Of a DNA stretch of 64,000 nt, positions 12,165-21,780 are shown piece after piece. Source of the DNA: Blasia pusilla. Its lineage: Eukaryota; Marchantiophyta; Marchantiopsida; Blasiales. Positions within the stretch are counted from its first letter, which is position 1; each line of letters begins with the position of its first letter. The position numbers were made by a program, and so were the translations under genes. Location of the stretch: assembly GCA_050084515.1 (NCBI GenBank), contig CM114273.1, positions 3,658,001 through 3,722,000 on the forward strand. Reading direction: 5' to 3'. The notes beneath the pieces are model-generated. The model was not told the DNA's origin, did not search any database, and saw nothing but the letters and a program-made list of their open reading frames with translations.

Positions 12165-12560
12165 AAAAAGTTATTAATCTAGTTCATACGCATGCTGCAC
12201 TCTGGAATATTAATCTAGCTCATACACATGCTGCACTCTGGAATATTAATCTAGCTCATACACATGCTGCACTCTGGAATATTGATCTAGCTCATACACA
12301 TGCTGCAGTATGGAATATTAATCTAGCTCATACATATGCTGCAATATGGAATATTAATCTAGCTCATGCACATGCTGCACTCTGGAATATTAATCTAGAT
12401 CATACACATGCTTCAATGTGGCATATTAATCTAGCTCATACACATGTTGCACTGTGGCATATTAATCTAGCTCATGCAAACGCTGCACTGTGGAATATTA
12501 ATCTAGATCATACACATGCTTCCTGTGGAATATTAATCTAGCTCATGCATATGCTGTACT
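12165..12560 (+). repeat. 36-bp minisatellite, about 11 units, open in one frame
   Basis: Units of 36 bp (CTAGCTCATACACATGCTGC, then ACTCTGGAATATTAAT) repeat back to back. Because 36 is a multiple of three, one frame stays open and would encode a 12-residue repeat LAHTHAALWNIN across 12152-12541. There are no intervening spacers, so it is not a CRISPR array. No domain, flanking exon or promoter supports a protein. Confidence 0.85.
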
Positions 12561-13371
12561 CTGGAATATTAAAGCTCCATTGCATTCTACCCATCACTCA
12601 TAACAGGAATATATCTACTTACCAAACAGTGATTGAAGAGGAATGAAACCCCGTGAAATATTGAAAGAAATCTGCACAACCCTGTCATCATTGAAAACGG
12701 ATAATGTTCAATTTAATGGCAGACACACATACCCCACCATCATTTAAGAGTTAAATAAATCCATTGAATGGCAGTAGACACATACCCAACCATCATTGAA
12801 GAAGTGTGGAAATGAATTGAATAACTCAAGATAATACGCAATCATAAGAGAAAAGGTATGAATGACTGAGAACACATACCCAACCATAATTGAAAAGCTA
12901 TAAAAATCAGTTTAATGGTTGAAGATACATACCATACCTTCAGAAAGCATACAATTTCAGCCATATATTGTACCTAAATGGTAAGCTTATTCCACAATTT
13001 TTCTAAAGCATTGTGTTGCAAAACTTACTGTTCAAAACTCCAAATATTTCCCATCTTTCATAAAATATCAAGAAATGAAAAATGGAATATTCACCCAATG
13101 AAGATGCTTTCAATATTTGAGAGAAGATTGAAAAAACCCACTATCTTCCCCACATCATTATGCCCTTGTAAGTGATACCCAAATCAGAAAGAAAAATCCT
13201 ACAAGCATTGCAATATATAGTTGAAATGTTATATTAGAAGTTTGAATACAGAAAGAGAACTCCAAGAATGAATACAAAGAGAGTTTATTATCTTAGAGAA
13301 TTAATCCTTTCATAGATACTTTCCATGAATGGGCACTACTGCATCCCTAAAACAAAAAAGGAAACTGATGA
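12561..13371. other. AT-rich intergenic DNA
   Basis: It includes loosely repeated phrases such as ACACATACCCAACCATCATT (about 12,725-12,935, three or four imperfect copies). This is probably the 3' flank of the minus-strand WRKY-like frame. No gene is supported. Confidence 0.45.
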
Positions 13372-13875
13372 TTACTTATGATTGTGGGGACCTTCATAGT
13401 AATGCATTAATTTTCCATCTGTTGTAGTTCCCTCCACTTTCCTAGCACTACATCCCACTACTACACACCCATAATACAAGTTTTTCCTATCGGTTCCTGC
13501 CATAACCATCTCTCCATAGTTGAGCCAAGAGTACCCATCCACTGGAAAAATCATGAACCCATCTTCATCAGATGGGGGTGGATCTTTGGCTCGTTCTTTG
13601 GCTTGGGATGCAGGTGAAGGAAGAGCTCTTCGTTTAGCTACTGGCATAGAATTCACACTTATGGTGGATGGTGTTTTCCTCACATGAGACTCAGAATTCA
13701 CACTTATGGTGGCTTGTGTTTCCCTCACATGAGACTCTAAACTAGTCTTTTCCAAGCTCTGAAGTCTAGCTATCTTCGTGTCAATTTCCACCATCTTCTC
13801 TCGAATATTTCCGTATTGTTGAGCGAGAGTTCTGATCTTGGCTTCAATTTCCAGTCCAGCTGTAGGAGATCCCAT
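13372..13875 (-). CDS. Divergent WRKY-like zinc-finger protein (or last exon)
   Basis: 167 residues from an ATG. Residues 8-45 look coiled-coil (charged heptad-like). Two tandem 15-residue repeats follow (ESHVRETQATISVNS and ESHVRKTPSTISVNS). A basic patch at 81-83 is followed by the WRKY-like domain at about 113-166: DGYSWLNYGEM (residues 113-123), YYGCVVVGC (Cys 137-x4-Cys 142), then YYEGPHNH (His 164-x-His 166). The zinc ligands and the YEG-HNH ending are conserved. The DNA-reading heptapeptide WRKYGQK is WLNYGEM here, so canonical W-box binding is doubtful. The frame lies 23 bp after the 1,206-codon frame. A GT at 13939 and an AG at 13860 would join the two in phase, so this may be that gene's last exon. 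Alternatively it has its own promoter: TATAAATA lies about 20 bases before the ATG. Confidence 0.75.
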   Translation of the reverse strand: MGSPTAGLEIEAKIRTLAQQYGNIREKMVEIDTKIARLQSLEKTSLESHVRETQATISVNSESHVRKTPSTISVNSMPVAKRRALPSPASQAKERAKDPPPSDEDGFMIFPVDGYSWLNYGEMVMAGTDRKNLYYGCVVVGCSARKVEGTTTDGKLMHYYEGPHNHK

Positions 13876-13898
13876 GAACCCATGTACATTGAAGCTAT

Positions 13899-16800
13899 TT
13901 ATAGATCATGTTTCTTAGAGCTCACTGCTCCAACTGCACCAATAGTGATAAGGTTTACTCGGGAGCTCGCACCAGCATGTACAACTTCCTGAGGAGTGTT
14001 GATATTGCCATGTACATTTGAGTTCTTCAAAAGTGTGGTGCTACCAGATTTTGCATCTGACCTCTCCATACGTGCTTGAAATGGAGTGGGGGTTCTAGAA
14101 TGCACTGCAGATGCTCTGGTTTTTGCTCTGGTTCTTTCCATGTGCACTTGGAGTTGATTTCTGGCACTAGAATGCACTCCTCCTGATTTGTTCCCAACTC
14201 TCTCCGGATCTTCCTCTGCTTTGCAGGTATGTCCACCCAATTCCTTCATAGTTTTGTCCTCGTGCTCCAAAGCACTGACTTGATTTTCACAAGAAATGCC
14301 AGAATGCTGCTTTGGAATAATGGAGGTAATGGCAGTATTTCTGGTTGCACAAACCTCTACATCTCCTCCCCGTAGGTGTTGATCCTCCAGATGCTTTGAG
14401 TTTTCTCCTGCAGAGAAACTTGGGGTTGGATTTGGGTGAGTTTTTCTGGTAGTTACACCCGTACTAGTCTCTACAGCTCCCCCCCCCTTTAGCTCATGAC
14501 TATGGAGATTCCTTGAACTTTCTCCACTTGAAAAACCTTGATGATTGAGTGAATTTTGGTGATTTTGGATTGTAGTTACACCCGTACGAGTCTCTGCACC
14601 TCCCCGTAACTCCTGATGGTGTGGATTCTTTGAGCTTTCTCGTGCTGAGAAACTTTGACCATTATGTGGATTTGGGTGATTCTTGGTAGTGGTTACACCC
14701 GTACTAGTCTGTGCAGCTCCCCGTACCTCATGATTCTTTGAGCGTTCTAGTTCTAGTGTGGAGTAACTTGGACGCTTATGTGGATTTGGGTGATTTTTGG
14801 TACCCGTAAGAGTCACTGCAGCTCCTCCCCTAAGCTGAAGATGGTGCGGATTCTTTGACCTTCGTCCTGCCCAAGAATTGGGACGATTGCTTGGGTTGAG
14901 GTGATTTTTGCTTCTTCTACTGACACCCCTGCGAGTGTCTGCAGCTCCCTCCAGCTCCAGATTCTTTGTGCTTTCTCCAGTGGGAAGACTGAGAGCGTTG
15001 TCTGCAACTCCCTCCAGCTCCAGATTCTTTGTGCTTTCTCCAGTGGGAAGAATGAGAGTGATATTCTTCGTGTCGACGTGATTGTTGCCTGCATCTGGAA
15101 AAATGTAAGTCTCATGAGATTTCCGCGGCTCACAATCGTGCTTGGGACTTGAGCCCTCCCCAGCAGGAGACGTTGGAGTGTCTTTGGAGTCGAACTGATC
15201 GTTGCTGGAATTTTCTCCCCTGCAAATCTCAGCAGGTTCCCGCATCTCCAGCTCTTGATCGCGCAAATCCTTGGAGCTGCCTGCTACCTCAAGACTCCGG
15301 GCATTATCTGGGACGTTGTTGCTGGAATCTATATGATCCACGCGAGTCTCCGCAGCTGTCCCAAGGACATGATCCTTCACATCCTTGGAGCTTTCTTCTG
15401 CAACACCACTGGGAATTTTGTTCGGAGTGAAGCGATTGATGGTAGAATTCGTACCCAGAATTATCTGCGCATGTCCCAGCTTCTCCTGATCCCTGACATT
15501 CCTCGAGCTGTCGCCGTCAGCAACACTGGAAGTGTTGCGGTCATTGCTGCTAGGATGTAAACCCAGAATTCGCACATCTTCCTGCAGCTCCTCATCCCCC
15601 ATATCCCTCGAGTTTTCTTCTCCAGCAGCAGTGGATGTGTGGAGCGGAGTGGGTTCATCGTTGCTCGCCTGTAGAGCCAGAATCTTCGCATCGCCTCGCA
15701 GCTCTTGATCCTTCACATCCCTCGAGCTTTCTCCCACACCAATACTGGAAGGATTTTGCGGAGTGATGTGGTTGTTGATAGCACGTAAACCCAAAATCTG
15801 CGCCTCTCCATTCTTGTTCTCCATCTCTCTGGAGCAATCGGCTTCTCTTCTGAGTGCGTTCGACATCTCATGTCGAGCGACGTGAGAGTCGGTAGCACGC
15901 GCAGGCCCCTCGCTGAATCGCTGCTCCACATTTCCAGAACCATCGCCCCCGGTTATGTGGGAAACCTCGAGGAGTGGACTTGGGTTGACGTTGCAATCAT
16001 CTGCAGCTCTGGACTGTTGAGGAGACCGTGGTAGACGCCTTCGAGCTCCGCCATCGTTTTGATTCACACTTGACAATTCCGGTGGCGCAGTATCAATGTT
16101 GCGAACATTTGTAGCCGCTGCAAGTCGAGAGCCATCGCCTACTTTGCTTGAATTTCGAGCGCCGTTCATGATGAGATCGTTGTGGACTTTTGGAGCGAGG
16201 GAGTCGTCATCCAGAGCTCCATAGCCGCTTCGACTGCTCGCATCTCCGCTTCTTACCGCAGCGGTCTGAGGCTGTGAGGTGCCACCTGCAATTGCAACCG
16301 AACCTGAAGTGGACTGCCCAATCTGCCGTCTCTCCCTTGCGATTTCTTGGGCCAGGAAGTCATCGACTCGAGCTCGTAGCCCTATCTCCAGTACCCGACT
16401 GCCACCTGCGACATGATCATCGTTCGGGATCTGAAGCAGAGCTAATGACACTGGAGTTCCATCATTTGCACGAGGATTAACGGATTTTGCACTTCGATCT
16501 CCATAGCCAGCTCTAGCATCTGCAACTCGTACTCCTGAAACCATGCGAGTCTGAGTCTGTGAACTCCCACGACCAACTGCAATGACTTCTGAATTCACAA
16601 ACGCAGTCGGATCCCCCGGTAGACAGTCACCATCTCCATTTCGTGACCCTAGACGGAGAGCAAGACTGTCATCTGCACTATACTTGTCCATCAAGGGGCG
16701 ATGCACAGATAGTGACTGTAGAGCTCCCTCATGTGGATTAAGGGAAGTGTCACTTCGAACTCCATAGCCAGATCGATCGTTTGGAACTCCTCCTCCAGAA

Positions 16801-17519
16801 ACAACTTCACTTGGAAGCTGCGAACTGTCGTCTTCGATCACAATGATGCCTGCATTCGAACAATCAACGGACTTTTTCTTCGGACAGCCTTGAACTTGAG
16901 CTCGTAACCCTAGACGGAGTAACAAATCTTCACCTCCACCATGATAATCTTTCGAGTGCTGATGCGGAGCCGTTGACATTGGCCGGAATCCGAGTCTTCT
17001 CCTCTCACTGCAAGAATGATCTTCGCATCGCACAGGACCGGCTTGAGGTAAGTTCACCACTCCAAACTTCTCGCAACCATCCTCAAGGCAATGATCGAAC
17101 ATAACCATCCATGCTTCGCGATGCTGGGAGCATCGCGAGGGCCCAGTGGAGTGTCCGTACGTAGCTGGCATTCGACACGACCATATTTGACATCTACGGT
17201 CCGCCTTGCCATCTGTGGGCGCACCGCGATTCCGCACCGACTGCTTGAAAAAATCAATCGGGCTGCGAACCAAAACAGGCTCCGTCGCCATCTCTAGATC
17301 CGAACGCGGATCGACAGGGTTTTGCTTCAGCTCTTCAGAAGAATCATCATCGCTTGACAGCACGATTGGGTGATCGATGTCGTTGATTCCTTCCCGGATG
17401 AAGATGAATGGGGCGCTGAGCTCCAGCATCTCTCTCTGATTGGAGTACTCTCCTTCATCCTCTTTGCTGTCACTGAGATCAATAATCTCTCCATCCAAGC
17501 TTGTGCGGGGGTTTCTCAC
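13899..17519 (-). CDS. Large protein with two EsV-1-7-type Cys/His motifs
   Basis: Open for 1,206 codons. The frame begins at a GTG; the first ATG is at 17429, unless an upstream exon supplies the start. The N-terminus is acidic (residues 10-65, including DDDSSEE). Residues 110-168 hold two consecutive motifs: C110-x4-C115-x14-C130-x2-H133, then C144-x4-C149-x15-C165-x2-H168, with ATYG and MVMFDHC between ligands. This is the pattern of the EsV-1-7 motif described from a brown-algal virus and the brown-algal IMMEDIATE UPRIGHT protein. The rest is low-complexity and hydrophilic, with degenerate repeats: LGLRA-type phrases in the first half, SSRDVKDQEL phrases at about 590-790, and TGVTTTKNHPNPHN phrases at about 870-1010. 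No enzyme domain is seen. Probably nuclear and zinc-binding; function unknown. Confidence 0.75.
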   Translation of the reverse strand: MRNPRTSLDGEIIDLSDSKEDEGEYSNQREMLELSAPFIFIREGINDIDHPIVLSSDDDSSEELKQNPVDPRSDLEMATEPVLVRSPIDFFKQSVRNRGAPTDGKADRRCQIWSCRMPATYGHSTGPSRCSQHREAWMVMFDHCLEDGCEKFGVVNLPQAGPVRCEDHSCSERRRLGFRPMSTAPHQHSKDYHGGGEDLLLRLGLRAQVQGCPKKKSVDCSNAGIIVIEDDSSQLPSEVVSGGGVPNDRSGYGVRSDTSLNPHEGALQSLSVHRPLMDKYSADDSLALRLGSRNGDGDCLPGDPTAFVNSEVIAVGRGSSQTQTRMVSGVRVADARAGYGDRSAKSVNPRANDGTPVSLALLQIPNDDHVAGGSRVLEIGLRARVDDFLAQEIARERRQIGQSTSGSVAIAGGTSQPQTAAVRSGDASSRSGYGALDDDSLAPKVHNDLIMNGARNSSKVGDGSRLAAATNVRNIDTAPPELSSVNQNDGGARRRLPRSPQQSRAADDCNVNPSPLLEVSHITGGDGSGNVEQRFSEGPARATDSHVARHEMSNALRREADCSREMENKNGEAQILGLRAINNHITPQNPSSIGVGESSRDVKDQELRGDAKILALQASNDEPTPLHTSTAAGEENSRDMGDEELQEDVRILGLHPSSNDRNTSSVADGDSSRNVRDQEKLGHAQIILGTNSTINRFTPNKIPSGVAEESSKDVKDHVLGTAAETRVDHIDSSNNVPDNARSLEVAGSSKDLRDQELEMREPAEICRGENSSNDQFDSKDTPTSPAGEGSSPKHDCEPRKSHETYIFPDAGNNHVDTKNITLILPTGESTKNLELEGVADNALSLPTGESTKNLELEGAADTRRGVSRRSKNHLNPSNRPNSWAGRRSKNPHHLQLRGGAAVTLTGTKNHPNPHKRPSYSTLELERSKNHEVRGAAQTSTGVTTTKNHPNPHNGQSFSARESSKNPHHQELRGGAETRTGVTTIQNHQNSLNHQGFSSGESSRNLHSHELKGGGAVETSTGVTTRKTHPNPTPSFSAGENSKHLEDQHLRGGDVEVCATRNTAITSIIPKQHSGISCENQVSALEHEDKTMKELGGHTCKAEEDPERVGNKSGGVHSSARNQLQVHMERTRAKTRASAVHSRTPTPFQARMERSDAKSGSTTLLKNSNVHGNINTPQEVVHAGASSRVNLITIGAVGAVSSKKHDL

Positions 17520-18136
17520 TGACGAGTGGCTGGAGCTGGAATACCAGAGTGAGCTTGCTCGCGCGCTCCATCCTCCAGAAATCGAAGGATCACGTCATGT
17601 ATCGAAAACAACTGAGTACGAATCCATTTGCCATCCCTGAGATCGACGAACCCATCCTTCTTCAAGAACTTGCCTTCCAGATTTCTGCCATTGATTTCCA
17701 CCGTCTCCGCGTCCGAGCTCGAGCAGGCTACCCTCAGTCCCAACTCGTTGGCGGCACGCGTCACCGGAACCGGATGTCGAAGAGCAGAGCTTCCATGGGA
17801 AATTATACCATCCTGTGGAAGCCAACGGCTGCGAGCTGGAAGACCCAGTTCTCCATCGCTGAGTATCAACGGTTCTCTCTCGAGCTCGAGCGCGGTCGAG
17901 TTCAAACGCTTCCCTCCCGTTTCTCTGCGATTGAAATCGCCCAACTGCGCATCCAAGCTGGTCGTACTGGATGCCAGACCCATATCACTCGCAGCGCCCC
18001 TCTCTTGGCTTCGAAATAGGGGGCCTGCGCTCGGAAGCTCCTCGCCATACTGCCTTGCACGCTCCAGAAACTGATTGACTTCTTCACGCATTGAAGAACT
18101 CAGGTCACGCCATCGCCTGGAGCACTCACCCGCCAT
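17516..18136 (-). CDS. Hypothetical coding block, likely first exon of the EsV-1-7 gene
   Basis: About 206 residues from an ATG (the frame is open from a GTG at 18184). I recognise no domain. The start is helical and charged (SMREEVNQFLERARQYGEEL), and residues near 130-195 look well structured (LGLRVACSSSDAETVEING, KDGFVDLRDGKWIRTQLF). It shares the phrase LGLR with the long frame that begins where it ends. Its stop lies three bases inside a good donor, TCA|GTGAGA at 17519. Splicing that to the AG at about 17413 would continue in phase into the 1,206-codon frame. The joint gene is inferred; an independent small protein remains possible. Confidence 0.45.
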   Translation of the reverse strand: MAGECSRRWRDLSSSMREEVNQFLERARQYGEELPSAGPLFRSQERGAASDMGLASSTTSLDAQLGDFNRRETGGKRLNSTALELEREPLILSDGELGLPARSRWLPQDGIISHGSSALRHPVPVTRAANELGLRVACSSSDAETVEINGRNLEGKFLKKDGFVDLRDGKWIRTQLFSIHDVILRFLEDGAREQAHSGIPAPATRQ

Positions 18137-18229
18137 CCCGCAAATTTTCCCTCCGGTGCTCTTAAGCCCTCCCCCCGCGCTCACAGAAAATACTCAAGCA
18201 ATCCCTCAAGAATGGGCCCTTAGCCTTCA

Positions 18230-19510
18230 TCATCCGTAAACGAGATCCATCTCTATCTTCCCAGGAAGAAAGCAATCGCTTCGAGGTCCTCGATCCATCT
18301 GCTTATCTATCTTCCCTTCCCGTGAAGAAGCAATCGCTTCCAACACCAGTACTTCATCGATCTCTCTGGATATCTATCTTCCCTTTCCGTGAAGAAGCAA
18401 TCGCTTCGGACGCCATCACCTCATCATCAATCTCTCTGCGTATCTATCTTCCCTTCCCGTGAAAAAGCAATCACCTCAAACACCATCACCTCATCCTTCT
18501 CTCTGCGTATCTCCCTTCCCTTGAGAAAGCAGTCGCTTTGAGATGCAAATACCTCCTCAATCTCTCTCCGTATCTATCGTCCCTTCCCGTGAAGAAGCAA
18601 TCGCTTCAAACACCATCACCTCATCAATCTCTTTCCGTATCTATCTTCCCTTTCCGTGAAGAAGCAATCGCCTCAAACACCATCACCTGATCAATCTCTT
18701 TCCGTATCTATCTTCCCTTTCCGTGAAGTAGCAATCGCCTCAAACACCATCACCTCATCAATCTCTCTGCGTATCTATCTTCCTGTGAAGTAGCAATCCC
18801 TCACAACACCATCACCTCATCAATCTCTCTCCGTATCTATCTTCCCTTCCCGTGAAGAAGCAATCGCCTCAAACTCCATCACCTCATCAATCTCTCAACG
18901 TATCTCCCTTCCCTTGAGAAAGCAGTCGCTTTGAGATCCATACCTCATCAATCTCTCCATATCTATCGTCACTTCCAGTGAAGAAGCAATCGCCTCAAAC
19001 ACAACCACCTCATCGATCTCGCTGCGCATCTCCCTTCCCGTGAAGAGAGCAGTCGCTTTGAGATCCCACAGCTCCTCGATCTCTCTTCATATCTATCTTT
19101 CCTTCCCGTGAAGAAGCAATGGCTTTTCGAACACCATCACCTCATCAATCTCTCTGCGTGTCTACCTTCCCGTTCCCGTGAAAAGAGCAGTCGCTTCGAG
19201 ATCCCACAGCTCCTCAATCTCTCTCCATATCTATCTTCCCTTCCCTTCCCATGAAGAAGCAGTCGCTTCGAACACCATCACCTCATCAATCTCTCTGCGT
19301 GTCTACCTTCCCGTTCCCGTGAAAAGAGCAGTCGCTTCGAGATCCCACAGCTCCTCAATCTCTCTCCATATCTATCTTCCCTTCCCTTCCCATGAAGAAG
19401 CAGTCGCTTCGAACACCATCACCTCATCGATCTCTCTGCGTGTGTACCTTCCCGTGAAGAGTGCAGTCGCTTTGAGATCCTGAGTCTTCCCTTCCCGTTA
19501 GCGAGCATTC
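18230..19510. repeat. 67-bp tandem array upstream of the EsV-1-7 gene
   Basis: About 19 imperfect units of roughly 67 bp, each containing ATCTATCTTCCCTTCCCGTG, then AAGAAGCAATCGC and CACCATCACCTCATCAATCT. Near the outer end two alternating unit types form a higher-order repeat. A 141-bp block starting at 19129 recurs almost unchanged at 19270 and begins again at 19411. The array begins within 100 bp of the first coding block and would lie in its promoter or leader, GA-rich on the coding strand. Confidence 0.85.
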
Positions 19511-20380
19511 GCTTGGAGCTGAATCGAGTGGTACGTCCCTCTAGACGCGTGCGTGTGCAGTCGATGACTGACAGCGGTGGGTGTGATGAACTCGGGGCCG
19601 AAGCCGTGGACGGATGAAATGATGACGCCGTCGCAGATGGCGCGTTTCCGTCCCAGCTAGCGACTGACCGTCGGGACGGGTCGGGAGACTCGGGAAGCGA
19701 ACCGTTGGCGGCCGGCGACGTGGTCCGATCCAGATCTCGTCGTGGTCGCCTTTCTGTTGAATCAGACTGCTATTATATATACACCACTTTCTACCTCTCT
19801 ACTTCGTGTCTGCTTTGGCGGCCATGAATGCTTTAGAAACCCACGTGGAAGCGTAGGGAGGAGGACTCTGTAGATGACTCTCCATTTTACGGCGTTTGGG
19901 GCAATAGACGAATGTACTAAGTAAGGTACATTCTCAAAAGTACTCACAAGAGATCACTTCCCAGGCTTACATTTGTCTCCCGACTGGATGGCCATGGAGT
20001 GTACCAACGTCTTTTGAGACCACCCATGTATTATTACTCCGATTTTGCCAACTTTAACTCCGTCATGTATATCATTCAACTCTGGTCGATGACTCGATCA
20101 CCTCCAGATTACGAGTTACTAATCCCAAAACTTCTTCTTCTTCTTATTTCGTGCGGGTCCAGGACTATCCAGAGATTCCCATTTCGACTACAAAGTTCAT
20201 GGGCAGATACGTGGGACTAAATTTTTTTAGTGTCTATATTAGTCTCATGAACGCATAAAAACGAGTATAATCTATAGCCCTGAAGACTTGAGGGTTAATG
20301 ATATGGTATATATATATATATATGATAACTATTACGCAGAGGAGGGAGAAGAGACCGGATACCGGCTGGCTCCGCGCACG
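19511..20380. other. Intergenic DNA with a short TA microsatellite
   Basis: No gene is supported. A pure TA run lies at 20307-20323. The stretch changes from GC-richer DNA near the tandem array to AT-rich DNA. Confidence 0.5.
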
Positions 20381-21780
20381 GGTACGGATCGTATGAATTC
20401 ATGGGGTCCACCGCGGGAGGCGTGATGCGTGTCTGGCTGCTTTAAGGTCAGATAATGATGACTGGCTGCTGGATCGAAGGTGATCGTTCGCGGAATCTAG
20501 ATCGATGGTGTCAAGGGCCTCTTCTCCTTCGCCCCGACTCTGCCGTTCATGAAATGGGCGCTCCCGCGCTCACGTACTTGTGTTTTATGGATAGTGAAAA
20601 CCCGTGTACTTCCTCCGGGATCTACGGCGGACATTATTGAAGATGGCGACATCTACGGTAGGGAGTCGCTCAGCCCCACTCCATAGCACGGATGCGCGGC
20701 GTGCTTCCTCTGTCCAAGTCCATGCTGGCAGTAATGCACGTTAGATCAGGGCTAGATCGACGGTTTTCAGCTCTGTCACACATGTGCGTTTGCACGGCAA
20801 CCGCAATGGAACGCAGAATTTCGCGCCTAGAACCGGCATTCTTCGTAATGCCAGCCGGTAAAGTCAAACAATTGCCGATATGACTTCGGGAACAATCCGA
20901 CCCTGGGGATACTTTTTCTTCGTCCAAGTGAAAAAGACCGGCAAGTATTTGGTTATTGCCGATCAAACCCTAGTTTTCCCCGACAAGCTCGGGAAAAATA
21001 TGCCGATGCTCATGCTCGTCATGCCGTTCTTCTACAGCGGCCAAGCTGGATATATCTACGGCCTCCATTGATTAGATGACGCAGGCGAGGTCAAGGGTCG
21101 TAGGGGCTCTGTAGCGGCGAAAGCATCTGTCGCTGCATGTCCGCACCGTCCGTCCAAGCACGGGGTGACGGGGGCGCTTCGACTCCGTTCCGTGCTCGAC
21201 TGACGGTGGTATAGAGCGCCTCTAGCATGAATGTGATATCGCATCCCCCCTACTGTGCCATTAGTTCGTGGGGCGTTTCCACCTTTGTCTTTTGGATCTA
21301 CGGTGTTCGTCAATAAGGACTAGATCTACGGTGTGATGGCGGCTGCACCCGCCGCGGGCGCCCGTCCATGGCCCCCTGCATGCATGGGCGGGCTGTCCAC
21401 GCCACTCCTATTGGTGGACTCACGGTGGTCATAGATGGAGGCCTGATCGACGGTAATCAAGGTCGAAATATTTCCTCTGCCACAACGTCGCACGGGATCT
21501 AGGGCAGTCATTTCTGCATGGGTTCCTAGCTCAATATCGAGGCATCGGACGTCCATGGGCCGTCCGATCACGGACTCCCCACTGTATCCACGGTGGACAT
21601 TTACTCGACGTATGCTACATCTACGGTAGTATGAGTCCAGGGACGTATGGGCCCTTACCATTGCTCCTTCACCTGCCCGTAGAGCTATCTACGGTCTTCA
21701 TAGCTCTACGGTCTGCATAGAACGAATACTAGATTTTATCATGTTCAAGTGCAGAATTCTCCCTCCGTCTCATTACGGTG
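20381..21780. repeat. GC-richer island built of degenerate ATCTACGGT-bearing repeats
   Basis: The phrase (A/G)ATC(T/G)ACGGT recurs about every 30-250 bp (near 20622, 20652, 20756, 21054, 21294, 21325, 21448, 21610, 21691 and 21707), with CACGGTGG and TTACGGT variants between. The sequence between copies is too diverged to define a unit. Open frames on both strands are short and mutually overlapping. I read it as an old tandem or dispersed repeat block. Confidence 0.45.

Noticed and set aside
12152-12541. Minisatellite as CRISPR array or gene
   Set aside because: There are no spacers between units, and the organism is a plant; the open frame is explained by the 36-bp period.
14901-16767. Several plus-strand frames of 60-101 codons
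   Set aside because: They are antisense shadows of the long minus-strand EsV-1-7 frame.
17501-18074. Plus-strand frames of 172 and 148 codons
   Set aside because: They overlap the minus-strand 206-residue block, which has the more protein-like composition and the in-phase link to its neighbour.
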